Shown piece after piece: positions 8,801-16,382 of a DNA stretch of 64,000 nucleotides (position 1 is the stretch's first letter; every line of letters starts with the position of its first letter). The DNA is taken from positions 124,001-188,000 of the forward strand of contig NZ_JAQNCY010000001.1 of the NCBI RefSeq assembly GCF_028368855.1, in the 5' to 3' direction. The notes beneath the pieces were generated by a model. That model was given only the letters and a program-made list of their open reading frames with translations, was not told the DNA's origin and did no database searches. The stretch is from Leisingera sp. SS27 (GTDB lineage Bacteria; Pseudomonadota; Alphaproteobacteria; Rhodobacterales; Rhodobacteraceae). Made by a program: the position numbers and the translations under genes.

Positions 8801-9772
8801 GCGGAGGAACTGCCGGGCGTCAATGCCTTTGCCGCTCCGGGCCCGGTGCTGCCGCTGTTCATGGACCTGCCGCTGATGCGCGGCGATGAGGTGCCGCACG
8901 CGCCGCATCTGGCGCTGACCGCTGCGGCCTGGCCCGGCAGCGTCGCGGTCTACGGCTCCGAAGCGGATGAAAATTACGCTCTGGAACAGGTGGTTGCGGC
9001 GCGGCAGGTGGTGGGCGTCACTGAGACGCCGCTCTATGCAGCAGGCCCGGGGCGCTGGGATCTGGGCGCGGACTTGCAGGTCAGGCTGATCTCCGGCGCG
9101 CTGGAGAGCCGCACCGCGGAAGCGGTGCTGAACGGCGCCAATGCGGCTGCCATCGGCGATGGCAGCCCTGGCAACTGGGAGCTGTTCCAGTTCTGCGAGG
9201 CGGAGCTGATTGCGCCGCAGACCTATCTTTTGCGCGGACGCTTGCGCGGACAGCTGGGCAGTGATGCGCTGATGCCGGAGGTCTGGGCCGCGGGGGTTTA
9301 CTTCGTGCTGCTGGATGGCAGTGCGGTCCAGATGAGCCTGTCGCCGGAGCAGCGCCGCCGCCTGCGCCACTACCGGATCGGCCCGGCTCGCCGCGGTCTG
9401 GAGGATCCGTCTTATCTGCATCTGCAGGAGAGTTTCGAGGGCGTAGGCCTGCGGCCCTATGCCCCGGTGCATCTGCGGCTGAGCGGCGCGCTCGGGCAGG
9501 ATGTTTCAGCGGACTGGATCCGCCGCACCCGGATCGAGGGCGACAGCTGGGAGCTGGACGAGGTGCCGCTGGGCGAGGAGATCGAGAGCTACCGCATCCG
9601 GGTGATGCGCGGGGCAACTGTGCTGCGGGAAGAAACCTCAGCCACGCCCGCCTGGGCCTATCCGGCAGGGGCGCAGGCGCTGGACGGGGTGCAGGCGGGA
9701 GACGTGCTGGAAGTGGCGCAGCGCTCGGCGCGGTTTGGTGCCGGGGCGGCGGCGGAGGTGGTGCTGGGATGA
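5843..9772 (+). CDS. GTA megatron / baseplate host-contact protein (g15)
   Basis: 1309 residues, the largest GTA gene, encoding the tail-tip megatron that contacts the recipient cell and gates the DNA channel. Parts in order: a small, glycine- and alanine-rich hydrophobic N-terminus (residues 1-45, with GAAIGGAIGGSVAG); a tail-tube-like beta region with VAQVYGRMRLGGQVIWSSRF; the GTA TIM-barrel-like domain, about residues 430-730, with IGYAADWSEYWGY, FVGIDNYMPLSDW and a WFTELG motif (E657); a phage-tail_3 type domain about 780-1000; and a beta-rich C-terminal domain from about 1050. The TIM barrel resembles glycosidases and E657 sits where a catalytic acid would be, so cell-surface glycan cleavage or binding is plausible. 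Full length, no break seen. The next gene overlaps its stop. Confidence 0.94.
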   Translation: MATILLSAAGAAIGGAIGGSVAGLSSAVIGRAVGATLGRLIDQRLMGSGAEPVETGKVDRFRLTQASEGAPVAQVYGRMRLGGQVIWSSRFLETVTVTPGSSGGGKGSPRPPQPQVTSYSYSVSLAVALCEGEVASISRVWADGEEVAPKDLNMTVYRGTADQLPDPVMEAVEGAGQVPAYRGTAYVVMENVQLARFGNRVPQFSFDVLRPEQPASSTYEQDLGQLVQGVALMSGTGEYALAPGTVMYSGGPGDMKPANQHTPSGMSDLKTSLTALNAELPACGAASLIVSWFGNDLRCGACSIRPKVEHKDAEGSIPWTAGGLNRASAEQVLRENGTPLYGGTPADASVVQSIWEMRARGLRVMFYPFILMDQAAGNTLPDPWTGEDGQPHLPWRGRITLSVAPGQAGSPDGTAAADAEVAAFFGTATAAHFTVGSGTVTYSGPDEWSLSRFILHNAALCAAAGGVEAFCISSEMRSLTQIRGANGFPAVQRLKALAAEVRSLLGPGTKIGYAADWSEYWGYQSPEGDRYFHLDPLWADANIDFVGIDNYMPLSDWREGSGHLDAQAGVPSVYDLDYLRSNVEGGEGFDWYYHSPQAREAQIRTPITDGAHDEPWIWRYKDIRSWWTETHHERIGGVRQAAPTDWVPQSKPIWFTELGCAAIDKGTNQPNKFLDPKSSESKLPQYSNGLRDDLMQIQYLRAFLGYWGEAANNPVSEEYGGPMLDMSNAYVWAWDARPFPAFPSRMEIWNDGENYLRGHWLNGRAGQRTLASVVEEICRSAGLYDIDTTGLYGVVHGFVNPDVADARAVLQPLMLRHGFDAVERDGVLRFRMRKGSVTEALTLEQLADSDETDGSLELARASEAELAGRVRLRFTEWGGDHAAGSVEAVLPDEETHSVSQNELPLSLTRAEARQTVARWLAEARISRDTARFTLPPSLLHLGAGDVVSLPVEGKAQLYRIDRVEQAEAQAVEAVRIEPGSYDLDAVAEELPGVNAFAAPGPVLPLFMDLPLMRGDEVPHAPHLALTAAAWPGSVAVYGSEADENYALEQVVAARQVVGVTETPLYAAGPGRWDLGADLQVRLISGALESRTAEAVLNGANAAAIGDGSPGNWELFQFCEAELIAPQTYLLRGRLRGQLGSDALMPEVWAAGVYFVLLDGSAVQMSLSPEQRRRLRHYRIGPARRGLEDPSYLHLQESFEGVGLRPYAPVHLRLSGALGQDVSADWIRRTRIEGDSWELDEVPLGEEIESYRIRVMRGATVLREETSATPAWAYPAGAQALDGVQAGDVLEVAQRSARFGAGAAAEVVLG

Positions 9773-10134
9773 TACGCCCGGTGCTGCCCGGCGATGTGTC
9801 CGCGGTGGCGCGGGTGCTGCTGCTGGTGCCAGAGAGTGAGCGCCTTGCCCTGTGCCGCCGGATATTCAGGGGCGCTGCAGAGGCTGCGGCGCATTGCACC
9901 TTGCTGGGCCGGCTGCATCCGCGCTGGGGCGACGGCAGCTTGAGTGCTGTTTCCCGGCGGTTTGCACTGGCAGATGAGCCGTTTCTGGACGATCCTGAGT
10001 ATCTCAGCTGCACGCGGCTGGTGCTGCGGGAGCTGGCAGCGGTGCTGGAAACGGACCGGGAGGCTCACGCCCGGCAGGCTGGCGGGGTCAAGGAGGGCCG
10101 CAGGCCCCCGCGTACTGGCGCGGCTTGTCCTTGA
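9769..10134 (+). CDS. Small conserved-looking gene trailing the GTA cluster
   Basis: 121 residues. It overlaps the megatron stop by 4 bases (ATGA), exactly as the GTA structural genes overlap each other, so it is co-translated with them. The sequence is helical and rich in Ala, Leu and Arg (IRPVLPGDVSAVARVLLLVP...CRRIFRGAAEAAAHC...CTRLVLRELAAVLETD), with no signal peptide or membrane segment. I do not recognise a characterised family. A weak resemblance of the first 20 residues to acetyltransferase starts is probably chance. A hairpin follows at 10163. Role in GTA production unknown. Confidence 0.7.
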   Translation: MIRPVLPGDVSAVARVLLLVPESERLALCRRIFRGAAEAAAHCTLLGRLHPRWGDGSLSAVSRRFALADEPFLDDPEYLSCTRLVLRELAAVLETDREAHARQAGGVKEGRRPPRTGAACP

Positions 10135-10162
10135 GGCTGACGGACTGGCTATAAACTCGGGC

Positions 10163-10199
10163 AAGCGCTTGAGGACGCAGAATGCGCCCTCAAGCGCTT
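10163..10199 (+). terminator. Strong hairpin at the end of the GTA cluster
   Basis: AAGCGCTTGAGG (10163-10174) pairs perfectly with 10188-10199, and CGC/GCG extends the stem inside after one mismatch. A short, interrupted T-rich stretch (AATCTTTTC) follows after about 10 bases. It is the likely 3' end or stability hairpin of the GTA transcript. Confidence 0.6.
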
Positions 10200-10272
10200 C
10201 TCAGCAAAATCTTTTCTGCATCAGTAACTGCGTGTCTTCCGGCACAAAAATTGACTGCAAAGGCTGATTTCA

Positions 10273-10345
10273 GGCGGCAGCGCCGCGCACCGTAGGTGCG
10301 CGGCGCCGGTCGTTTCGGGCGCAGCCCGAAGCGAAAGACCTTCAG
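10273..10345. repeat. Tandem GC-rich hairpin element
   Basis: Two hairpins in series: GCGCCGCGCACC-GTA-GGTGCGCGGCGC, then one built on TTCGGGC-GCA-GCCCGAA with flanking GGTC/GACC. It lies between the convergent ends of the GTA cluster and the DksA-like gene. The first stem shares GCGCCGCGC/GCGCGGCGC with the element at 44686-44708, suggesting a dispersed family. It could also serve as a bidirectional terminator. Confidence 0.6.
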
Positions 10346-10351
10346 GCGGGT

Positions 10352-10690
10352 TTATCCCGAAGCGCAGGAAATGCACTTGAGCGCGGCCGGGTCCAGTTGC
10401 AGCCGTTTCAGGGCGATGTCCTCGCCGCAGTCCTCGCAAAACCCGTATTCACCCTTGTCCATACGGGCCAGCGCAGCCTTCAGGCGTTGGGTTTCCAGCT
10501 GGCGGCGGGCACCTTGCGCCTTGGCCATTGCCTGCATCTGCAGCGCATCCATACGGGACAGGCGGCCGACCATTTGCTGGTCCAGTTCAACCACTTCCCG
10601 GGCGTCCGCACCGCGGGCATCCTCTGCCGCCAGTTCGGTCAGCCGGATGGTGATCTGATGCTTCAACCCCGCCTGATCGGACTCATTCAT
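10352..10690 (-). CDS. DksA/TraR-family zinc-finger protein
   Basis: 112 residues. DksA-type proteins enter the secondary channel of RNA polymerase and, with ppGpp, adjust transcription in starvation. Seen here: a helical region about residues 1-75 that could form the coiled coil, an ALARMDKGEYGFCEDCG turn, and a four-cysteine zinc finger C85-x2-C88-x17-C106-x2-C109. The start at 10690 is the simplest; an in-frame ATG at 10708 would add six residues and neither has a perfect ribosome binding site. It is divergent from cysE. It is shorter than E. coli DksA, so it may be a DksA paralogue rather than the main one. Confidence 0.88.
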   Translation of the reverse strand: MNESDQAGLKHQITIRLTELAAEDARGADAREVVELDQQMVGRLSRMDALQMQAMAKAQGARRQLETQRLKAALARMDKGEYGFCEDCGEDIALKRLQLDPAALKCISCASG

Positions 10691-10774
10691 TTTTAAAATA
10701 TGCCTCATCACGGGTTTGCGTTTGCTGCAAACCACCTTAGATGGGTAGTCTGAGCGGAGAAAGGACGTTGACCC

Positions 10775-11596
10775 ATGGCAAAAACACAGCAAGCCGTTAC
10801 TCCGGTGGATCCCGTATGGGACCGCATCACCCGCGAAGCTGAGGAGGCCATTGCCGCCCAGCCGCTGATGGGCGGGCTGATTCACGCCTGTATCCTGCAC
10901 CACAAGACGCTGGAAAAGGCGCTGTCCTACCGGATTGCCGCCAAGCTCTGCTCGAACGAAATGTCGATGATGGTGCTTCGCGAGATCGTTGACGAGGCCT
11001 ATGAGACCTGCCCGGAGCTGCTGGAAGCCGCGCGCGCCGACCTGATGGCGATCAATGAGCGCGACCCGGCGAGCCACCGGCTGCTGCAGCCGATCCTCTA
11101 CTTCAAGGGGTTCCAGGCGGTGCAGGCCTACCGTGTCAGCCATTACCTGTGGGACAAGGGGCAGAAGGATCTGGCCTATTTCTTCCAGATGCGCACGTCT
11201 GAGATATTCGGGATCGACATCCACCCCGGCGCCCGCATCGGCAAGGGGATCATGATCGACCATGCCCATTCCATCGTGATCGGCGAGACCGCCGTGGTGG
11301 GCGACAATGTGTCCATGCTGCATTCGGTGACCCTGGGCGGCACCGGCAAGGAAGAGCAGGACCGCCATCCCAAGATCGGTGACGGTGTGCTGATCGGTGC
11401 CGGCGCCAAGGTTCTGGGCAACATCAAGGTGGGCCATTGCAGCCGCATTGCCGCCGGTTCTGTGGTGCTGTCGGAGGTTCCGCCCTGCACCACGGTGGCG
11501 GGCGTGCCTGCGAAGATCGTGGGCGAAGCAGGCTGTGACCAGCCGTCGATCAACATGGACCAGGTGGTGCCGGCGGGATCTCCCTCAGCGGAGTGA
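10775..11596 (+). CDS. cysE: Serine O-acetyltransferase
   Basis: 273 residues. It makes O-acetylserine from serine and acetyl-CoA, the first step of cysteine synthesis. The N-terminal helical domain runs to about residue 140. Then come left-handed beta-helix hexapeptide repeats (IDIHPGARIGKGIMIDHAHS, VIGETAVVGDNVSM, HSVTLGGTGK with the catalytic histidine region) and the tail with VAGVPAKIVG. A GAGAAAGGA ribosome site lies a few bases before the start. It is followed by a clear terminator, then cysK. The two enzymes probably form the cysteine synthase complex. Confidence 0.96.
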   Translation: MAKTQQAVTPVDPVWDRITREAEEAIAAQPLMGGLIHACILHHKTLEKALSYRIAAKLCSNEMSMMVLREIVDEAYETCPELLEAARADLMAINERDPASHRLLQPILYFKGFQAVQAYRVSHYLWDKGQKDLAYFFQMRTSEIFGIDIHPGARIGKGIMIDHAHSIVIGETAVVGDNVSMLHSVTLGGTGKEEQDRHPKIGDGVLIGAGAKVLGNIKVGHCSRIAAGSVVLSEVPPCTTVAGVPAKIVGEAGCDQPSINMDQVVPAGSPSAE

Positions 11597-11620
11597 GGCG
11601 CCTGGCTGCAGGCCCGTGGA

Positions 11621-11653
11621 TTTGAGTATTTCCGGAAAGATGAAAGGGGCGGG
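11621..11653 (+). other. Dispersed 3'-end motif, copy 1 (after cysE)
   Basis: TTTGAGTATTTCCGGAAAGA followed by TGAAAGGGGCGGG. The core tATTT-nn-GGaaAGATGAA recurs after cysK (13009), after the DUF2189 gene (14192) and after uvrA (47797), each time 25-60 bases past a stop codon and running into a G-rich terminator or its remnant. Confidence 0.7.
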
Positions 11654-11668
11654 TTCCGCCCCTTTTTT
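11643..11668 (+). terminator. Rho-independent terminator of cysE
   Basis: AAGGGGCGG pairs with CCGCCCCTT around a 3-base loop and is followed by a run of six T. A 229-bp stretch from here to cysK holds nothing else I can name; it presumably includes the cysK promoter. Confidence 0.9.
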
Positions 11669-11897
11669 GATGTTTGGAAGTGTGGTGAATTTTGTTTTCT
11701 AATAAGGGGTTGCAGGCGGCCGCTGATCTTCTGCAGGCAGGCCGCGCGGCCTGCGGTTCTGCAAATGCCGGATTGTGGCGGAGGCTGGTCTTAATCGCTG
11801 TCTGCGGGGGCCGGCTGGCTTGAACCTGGCGGCGGCGGGGCGCATATTCCTGACCAGCAGCTTCTAATTTTCGCAGTTTCGATTTGGGGGACAGATC

Positions 11898-12962
11898 ATG
11901 ATTTACACAACCGAAGGCCGCGGCCGCCTGTTTGGCTCGATCCTGGAAACGGTGGGCAACACGCCCGCTATCCGGCTGAACAATATCGCTCCGGAACATG
12001 TCACCCTGTATGTGAAATTCGAGGCGTTCAATCCGGCGGGGTCAGTAAAGGACCGGCTGGCGCTCAACATTATCGAGGCGGCTGAGCGCGAAGGGCGGCT
12101 GAAGCCGGGCCAGACCGTGGTAGAGGCGACCAGCGGCAATACCGGCATCGGCCTGGCCATGGTGTGCGCCGCCAAAGGCTACCCGCTGGTCATCACCATG
12201 CACGACGGGTTTTCCGTCGAGCGGCGGCGGCTGATGCGGATGCTGGGCGCCAAGGTGGTGCTGACCCGCAAGGAAGACAAGGCGGTGGGCATGGTGGTGA
12301 AAGCCAAGGAACTGGCGGAGGCCAACGGCTGGTTCCTGGCGCATCAGTTCGAAACCAAGGACAATGCCGATATCCACGAGAGCACCACCGCGCGGGAAAT
12401 TCTGGGCGATTTCGCGGGCGAACAGCTGGATCACGTGGTGCTGGGCTATGGCACTGGCGGCACCGTCACGGGGCTGGGCCGGGTGCTGAAGGATGCGCGC
12501 CCCGGTCTGAAGATCACCCTCAGCGAGCCTGCCAATGCGGCGCTGGTGCAGTCCGGTGAGGCGCAGGCGCGTAACGAGGAGGGTGAGCCTGCGGCGACCC
12601 ATCCTGCCTTCAACCCGCATCCCATTCAGGGCTGGACCCCGGATTTCATTCCGCTGGTGCTGCAGGAGGCGCTGGACAAGGGCTACTTTGATGCGCTGGA
12701 GCCGGTGAGCGGCGATGAAAGCATCAAATGGTCGAAACGGCTGGCGTCGGAAGAAGGCATCCTGACCGGGATTTCCGGCGGGGCCAGCCTGGCGGCGGCT
12801 GTCAAAGTGGCCGAGAGCGCGCCGGAGGGCTCTGTTCTGCTGGCAATGCTGCCGGATACCGGTGAGCGTTATCTGTCGACACCGCTGTTTGAAGATATTC
12901 CTGCGGATATGGATGAGGCGGAGCAGGCGCTGTCGGCCTCGACCCCCGGGTTTCAGTACTGA
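11898..12962 (+). CDS. cysK: Cysteine synthase A
   Basis: 354 residues. It makes cysteine from O-acetylserine and sulfide with pyridoxal phosphate. The PLP lysine is K51 in AGSVKDR; the substrate loop TSGNTG and the phosphate-binding GTGGT follow; GISGGAS is near the C-terminus. The protein has the long alphaproteobacterial tail (LFEDIPADMDEAEQALSASTPGFQY). The last 25 codons plus about 80 bases of 3' flank recur in degenerate form at 14066-14220. Start chosen at the ATG 18 bases after GGGGGACAG. Independent promoter likely, since a terminator separates it from cysE. Confidence 0.96.
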   Translation: MIYTTEGRGRLFGSILETVGNTPAIRLNNIAPEHVTLYVKFEAFNPAGSVKDRLALNIIEAAEREGRLKPGQTVVEATSGNTGIGLAMVCAAKGYPLVITMHDGFSVERRRLMRMLGAKVVLTRKEDKAVGMVVKAKELAEANGWFLAHQFETKDNADIHESTTAREILGDFAGEQLDHVVLGYGTGGTVTGLGRVLKDARPGLKITLSEPANAALVQSGEAQARNEEGEPAATHPAFNPHPIQGWTPDFIPLVLQEALDKGYFDALEPVSGDESIKWSKRLASEEGILTGISGGASLAAAVKVAESAPEGSVLLAMLPDTGERYLSTPLFEDIPADMDEAEQALSASTPGFQY

Positions 12963-13008
12963 AACCGTGTGCTGCCGCTGGCGGTTTGCCGGCGGCGGCT
13001 GTGGCGCA

Positions 13009-13058
13009 GATGAGTATTTGGGAAAGATGAAAAAGGGGGCGGGCGCGCTCCCTTTTTT
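13009..13058 (+). terminator. 3'-end motif copy 2 and terminator of cysK
   Basis: GATGAGTATTTGGGAAAGAT followed by GAAAAAGGGGGCGGG is the repeated motif. AAAAGGG (13031-13037) then pairs with CCCTTTT (13050-13056), followed by T's to 13058. The motif and terminator act as one 3' unit. Confidence 0.75.
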
Positions 13059-13236
13059 GATTGGGAGTTCGGCACCTGCAAATGCGGTCACTGTGCAGGG
13101 CTTTGCCGCTTTGCACGCCCCTTGCCCTTGTGCCGGGGCTGATGCACACTTCCCTTTACAGGAGGGATGTCTGTTTCATTGCCTGGCCCGTTTGCACGGG
13201 GGCCGGCCCAAGGTTCTGCTTTGGAAGGAGTGTGCC

Positions 13237-14076
13237 ATGACAACCGATACTGACCGTTCCCCGTCACCGGAAAAGCTGAAGCCGCGGCAGCCAAGCGTTC
13301 CCGAGGTCAACAGGCTGACTGCGGGTGATATCAGCGCAGCGCTGAAGGCCGGGTTTGTCGATTTTCTGGCGCGCCCCGTGATGAGCGGATTTTTCGGCCT
13401 GTTCTATGCGGTTTTCGGCATCCTGTTTGTCTGGTGCCTGGTTTGGCTGGGCAAGATCTGGATGATCATTCCCGACGCCGTGGGCTTTCCGCTGGTGGCG
13501 CCTTTTGCTGCGGCCGGGCTTTATGAGATGTCGCGTCGGATGCAGGCGGGCGAGAGTTTCGGCTGGTCCGAGATCCTCGGCGTCATGGTCAGCCAGCGCA
13601 ACCGTGAAATGGGCTGGATGGCCTTTGTGACGCTGTTCATTTTCTGGGTGTGGATGTATCAGGTCCGGCTTTGGCTGGCGATCACCCTGCAGAATTCGTC
13701 GTTTTCGGATTTTGATGGGTTCCTGCAGGCGGTCTTTTTCACGCCGCAGGGCTGGGCCTTTCTTGCGGTCGGCACCTGTGCCGGGGCGTTTCTGTCCGCT
13801 GTCCTGTTCACGGTGACCGTTGTGGCCATGCCGATGCTGCTGGACCGGGACACCAATTTCGTGACGGCCATGCTGACGTCGATCCGCGCGGTTGCGGAAA
13901 ATCCGGTGGTCATGCTGGGCTGGGCGGCGATCATCACCGGCGCCATGCTGCTGTCGATGGCGCCGGCGTTTCTGGGCCTGATCGTCACGCTGCCGGTTCT
14001 GGGGCACACCACATGGCATCTGTACCGGCGGGCGGTGCCGTTGGCGGAGGAGGGGGCTGCCGCTGCCGCTGTTTGA
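13237..14076 (+). CDS. DUF2189 integral membrane protein
   Basis: 279 residues, DUF2189 family, function unknown. About six hydrophobic segments are visible (GFFGLFYAVFGILFVWCLVW, FPLVAPFAAAGLYEM, MAFVTLFIFWVWMY, AFLAVGTCAGAFLSAVLFTV, VVMLGWAAIITGAMLLSM, FLGLIVTLPVLGHTTWHLYR). The start at 13237 follows AAGGAG at 13225-13230. The protein ends in an unusual EEGAAAAAV tail. Its stop codon TGA (14074-14076) is supplied by the out-of-frame start of the duplicated cysK 3' end, so the natural end of this gene seems to have been replaced when it came to lie next to that copy. Confidence 0.88.
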   Translation: MTTDTDRSPSPEKLKPRQPSVPEVNRLTAGDISAALKAGFVDFLARPVMSGFFGLFYAVFGILFVWCLVWLGKIWMIIPDAVGFPLVAPFAAAGLYEMSRRMQAGESFGWSEILGVMVSQRNREMGWMAFVTLFIFWVWMYQVRLWLAITLQNSSFSDFDGFLQAVFFTPQGWAFLAVGTCAGAFLSAVLFTVTVVAMPMLLDRDTNFVTAMLTSIRAVAENPVVMLGWAAIITGAMLLSMAPAFLGLIVTLPVLGHTTWHLYRRAVPLAEEGAAAAAV

Positions 14077-14220
14077 CGGCATTCCGGCAGAGATGGGTGA
14101 GGCGGAGCGGGCGCTGTCGGTCTCGGCGCCCGGGTATTCGTGTTAAGCCGAGCGCCGCCGCTGACGGGGGGCTGGCGGTGGTGTTGCGCAGGTGAGCATT
14201 TTGGGAAAGATGAAGGGGGC
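14066..14220 (+). pseudogene. Degenerate second copy of the cysK 3' end
   Basis: From CCGCTGTTTGA at 14066 the DNA aligns with cysK from 12882 on: the codons 14069-14146 read LFDGIPAEMGEAERALSVSA plus PGYSC and a stop, against LFEDIPADMDEAEQALSAST plus PGFQY in cysK. Similarity continues through the 3' flank (GCCGCCGCTGACGG, GGTGTTGCGCAG) into the GAGCATTTTGGGAAAGATGA motif (copy 3 of the dispersed element, 14192-14220). No start codon belongs to it. It is a leftover of a tandem duplication or of an insertion into the cysK end. Confidence 0.85.
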
Positions 14221-14399
14221 GTGGTAGTTCGCTTTTTTGCTACTGTAAATCCCGGGGCTCTGGCGAGCATTAGCTATGCCTTTCGCTCCGCCCGCTATGC
14301 GGGACAAAGCTGCCGTTTCCAGTTCGGTTGGCCACATCAAGGTTACTTGGTTCAATTGATCTATAGTAATGAAATTATTGAATGTACGGAAAGACCCAT

Positions 14400-14936
14400 A
14401 TGCTCAAGTACTACGCCTTCGTAACTTATCTGTGTTTTGGGCATATCTCTCATGCAGAGGGTGGGCCGTTCCGCTATCTGGTCGATCACTATTTGATAGA
14501 AAACTTGGAACGCGACGGTGATTGGGATGTGACATTCCTTGAAACCAGGGTCGTATATGAATGTTTAAAATGCGCAGGATCGGTTAAGGCGGAAATCGAA
14601 GTCTTCCCGGTAAGGGGCAAAGAAAACCGCGCTGATTTCCATGAACGTTACTTGTACCAGCGGAAGCTGTTCTGCACAAATCTCGTCGTTAAAGGCAATG
14701 GTCGGTGTTTGAGCACTGAGGCTAGGCACATGCGGGTTGGTGCTCTTTCCGGGTTCCGCTCGAGCCAAATCATTGAAAATCGACGGGAAGTCGAAACTGC
14801 GTTCTTTAGCTATGATTGGGATCGTCAGCCTATAGTGATGAAGGCTACAGTGTCCTCGGATATTGAGGCGGAATCTACCTTCGACATACTTAGCACGCTA
14901 GAGTGGCATATGCGCAGGCTAACAATGTTCTGGTAG
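14400..14936 (+). CDS. Exported orphan protein in AT-rich DNA
   Basis: 178 residues from the ATG at 14400. An in-frame ATG at 14382 would put six charged or polar residues before the signal peptide, so 14400 is preferred. MLKYYAFVTYLCFGHISHA looks like a cleavable signal peptide. The mature part has four cysteines (in YECLKCAG, FCTNL and GRCLST) that could form disulfides in the periplasm. No family recognised. The DNA is clearly AT-richer than the neighbours and uses codons such as TTA, ATA and AGG that are rare nearby, suggesting horizontal origin. Alone between the cysK remnant and the convergent pdh operon. Confidence 0.65.
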   Translation: MLKYYAFVTYLCFGHISHAEGGPFRYLVDHYLIENLERDGDWDVTFLETRVVYECLKCAGSVKAEIEVFPVRGKENRADFHERYLYQRKLFCTNLVVKGNGRCLSTEARHMRVGALSGFRSSQIIENRREVETAFFSYDWDRQPIVMKATVSSDIEAESTFDILSTLEWHMRRLTMFW

Positions 14937-15000
14937 CATTGAATTCGATGTACTTTGGGCTCGAAACGGGCATTTGGAACAGGCAGTTTCATCGCGAAAG

Positions 15001-15029
15001 AAAAGCCTCGGTGCAGGACCGGGGCTTTT
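15001..15029. terminator. Bidirectional terminator after pdhC
   Basis: AAAAGCCTCGG pairs with CCGGGGCTTTT around a 7-base loop. It sits between the convergent orphan gene and pdhC. Confidence 0.8.
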
Positions 15030-15051
15030 CACTGTGTCGCAATCGGGCCCC

Positions 15052-16371
15052 TCAGGCCAGCATCACCATCGGGTTTTCCAGGTTGTCGACGATGGCCTTC
15101 AACAGATCGGCGCCGAGGGCGCCGTCGATGACGCGGTGGTCGACCGACATGGTGACGCTCATCACGGTGGCGACCTTCAGCTCGCCGTCCGAACCGACAA
15201 CCGGCTTCTTGACGCCGGAGCCGACCGCCAGGATGCCCGCATGCGGCGGGTTCACGATGGCGTCGAAGTTGTCGATGCCGAACATGCCAAGGTTGGAGAT
15301 CGCAAAGCTGCCGCCCTGGTATTCATGCGGCGCCAGCTTGCGGTCGCGGGCGCGGGAGGCGAGGTCCTTCATCTCAGCCGAAAGAGCCGAAAGCGATTTG
15401 GTGTCGCTGTCCTGCAGGACCGGGGTGAACAACCCGCCCTCGATGGCGACGGCAACAGCCACGTCGGAGGCTTTCATCTTGAGCACCCGGTCGCCGGCCC
15501 AGACCGCGTTGGCGTCCGGCACCGCCTGCAGCGCCAGCGCCACCGCCTTGATGATGAAGTCGTTGACCGAGAGCTTCACACCGCGGCCCTCGAGCTGCTT
15601 GTTCAGCTGGGCGCGGAACGCCAGCAGCGCGTCGAGCTGGATGTCGCGGCGCAGGTAGAAGTGCGGGATGGTCTGCTTGGCCTCGGTCAGGCGGGCGGCG
15701 ATGGTCTTGCGCATGCCGTCCAGCTTGACCTCTTCGTACGCGCGGCCCTCGTACATGCGGGCAACCATGTCGGCGGAGGGGCCGGCAGGGGCTGCAGCAG
15801 CGGCAGGTGCGGCGGCCGGGGCGGAAGCTGCCGGGGCAGCGGCTGCAGTGGCCTGCGGTTTGGCGTCGATCACGTCGGCCTTGACGATGCGGCCCTTGGG
15901 GCCGGAGCCCTTGATGGCGTTCAGGTCCAGGCCCTTGTCGGCGGCGATGCGGCGGGCCAGCGGCGAGGCGAAGATGCGGCTTCCGTCGGCGCCCTGCGGC
16001 GCGGCGGGGGCGGCATTGGCCTCTTCCTTGGGTGCGGCTGCGGGCGCCTCCGCTTTGGCTGCAGGGGCTTCTTCCTTGGCCGGGGCAGCAGCGCCGCCGC
16101 CGGAGGATTGGATATCGTCGGCGCTTTCGCCGTCTTCCAGCAGCACCGCGATGGGAGTGTTGACCTTCACGCCCTCGGAGCCTTCGGCGATCAGGATCTT
16201 GCCGACCACGCCTTCGTCCACGGCTTCGAATTCCATGGTGGCCTTGTCGGTCTCGATCTCGGCGATCAGGTCGCCGGAGGAGACGGTGTCACCCTCCTTG
16301 ACCAGCCATTTGGCAAGGGTGCCTTCCTCCATGGTGGGAGAAAGCGCGGGCATCAGGATTTCATTGGGCAT
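15052..16371 (-). CDS. pdhC: Pyruvate dehydrogenase E2, dihydrolipoamide acetyltransferase
   Basis: 439 residues, core of the pyruvate dehydrogenase complex; it passes the acetyl group from lipoyl-lysine to CoA. Domains: one lipoyl domain (residues 1-80, lipoylated K43 in ETDKATMEF), an Ala/Pro/Glu linker, the E3/E1-binding domain about 125-165 ([19 protein letters not shown]), a second Ala-rich linker, and the catalytic domain with the [14 protein letters not shown] active-site motif near the C-terminus. It is the last gene of pdhABC, 11 bases after pdhB. The first 50 residues are nearly identical to those of pdhB, showing shared origin of the two lipoyl domains. Confidence 0.97.
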   Translation of the reverse strand: MPNEILMPALSPTMEEGTLAKWLVKEGDTVSSGDLIAEIETDKATMEFEAVDEGVVGKILIAEGSEGVKVNTPIAVLLEDGESADDIQSSGGGAAAPAKEEAPAAKAEAPAAAPKEEANAAPAAPQGADGSRIFASPLARRIAADKGLDLNAIKGSGPKGRIVKADVIDAKPQATAAAAPAASAPAAAPAAAAAPAGPSADMVARMYEGRAYEEVKLDGMRKTIAARLTEAKQTIPHFYLRRDIQLDALLAFRAQLNKQLEGRGVKLSVNDFIIKAVALALQAVPDANAVWAGDRVLKMKASDVAVAVAIEGGLFTPVLQDSDTKSLSALSAEMKDLASRARDRKLAPHEYQGGSFAISNLGMFGIDNFDAIVNPPHAGILAVGSGVKKPVVGSDGELKVATVMSVTMSVDHRVIDGALGADLLKAIVDNLENPMVMLA

Positions 16372-16382
16372 CTTGAGGCTCC

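Noticed and set aside
7790-9472. Long minus-strand open frame opposite the megatron gene
   Set aside because: It is the antisense of a well-recognised gene; its protein is rich in Arg, Gln and His without any family motif. High-GC genes commonly leave such frames open.
1-10134. Ordinary prophage
   Set aside because: No integrase, repressor, lysis or replication genes appear, and gene order, sizes and families match the conserved GTA cluster exactly; the part upstream of the capsid gene is outside the window, so a wider check is still needed to be certain.
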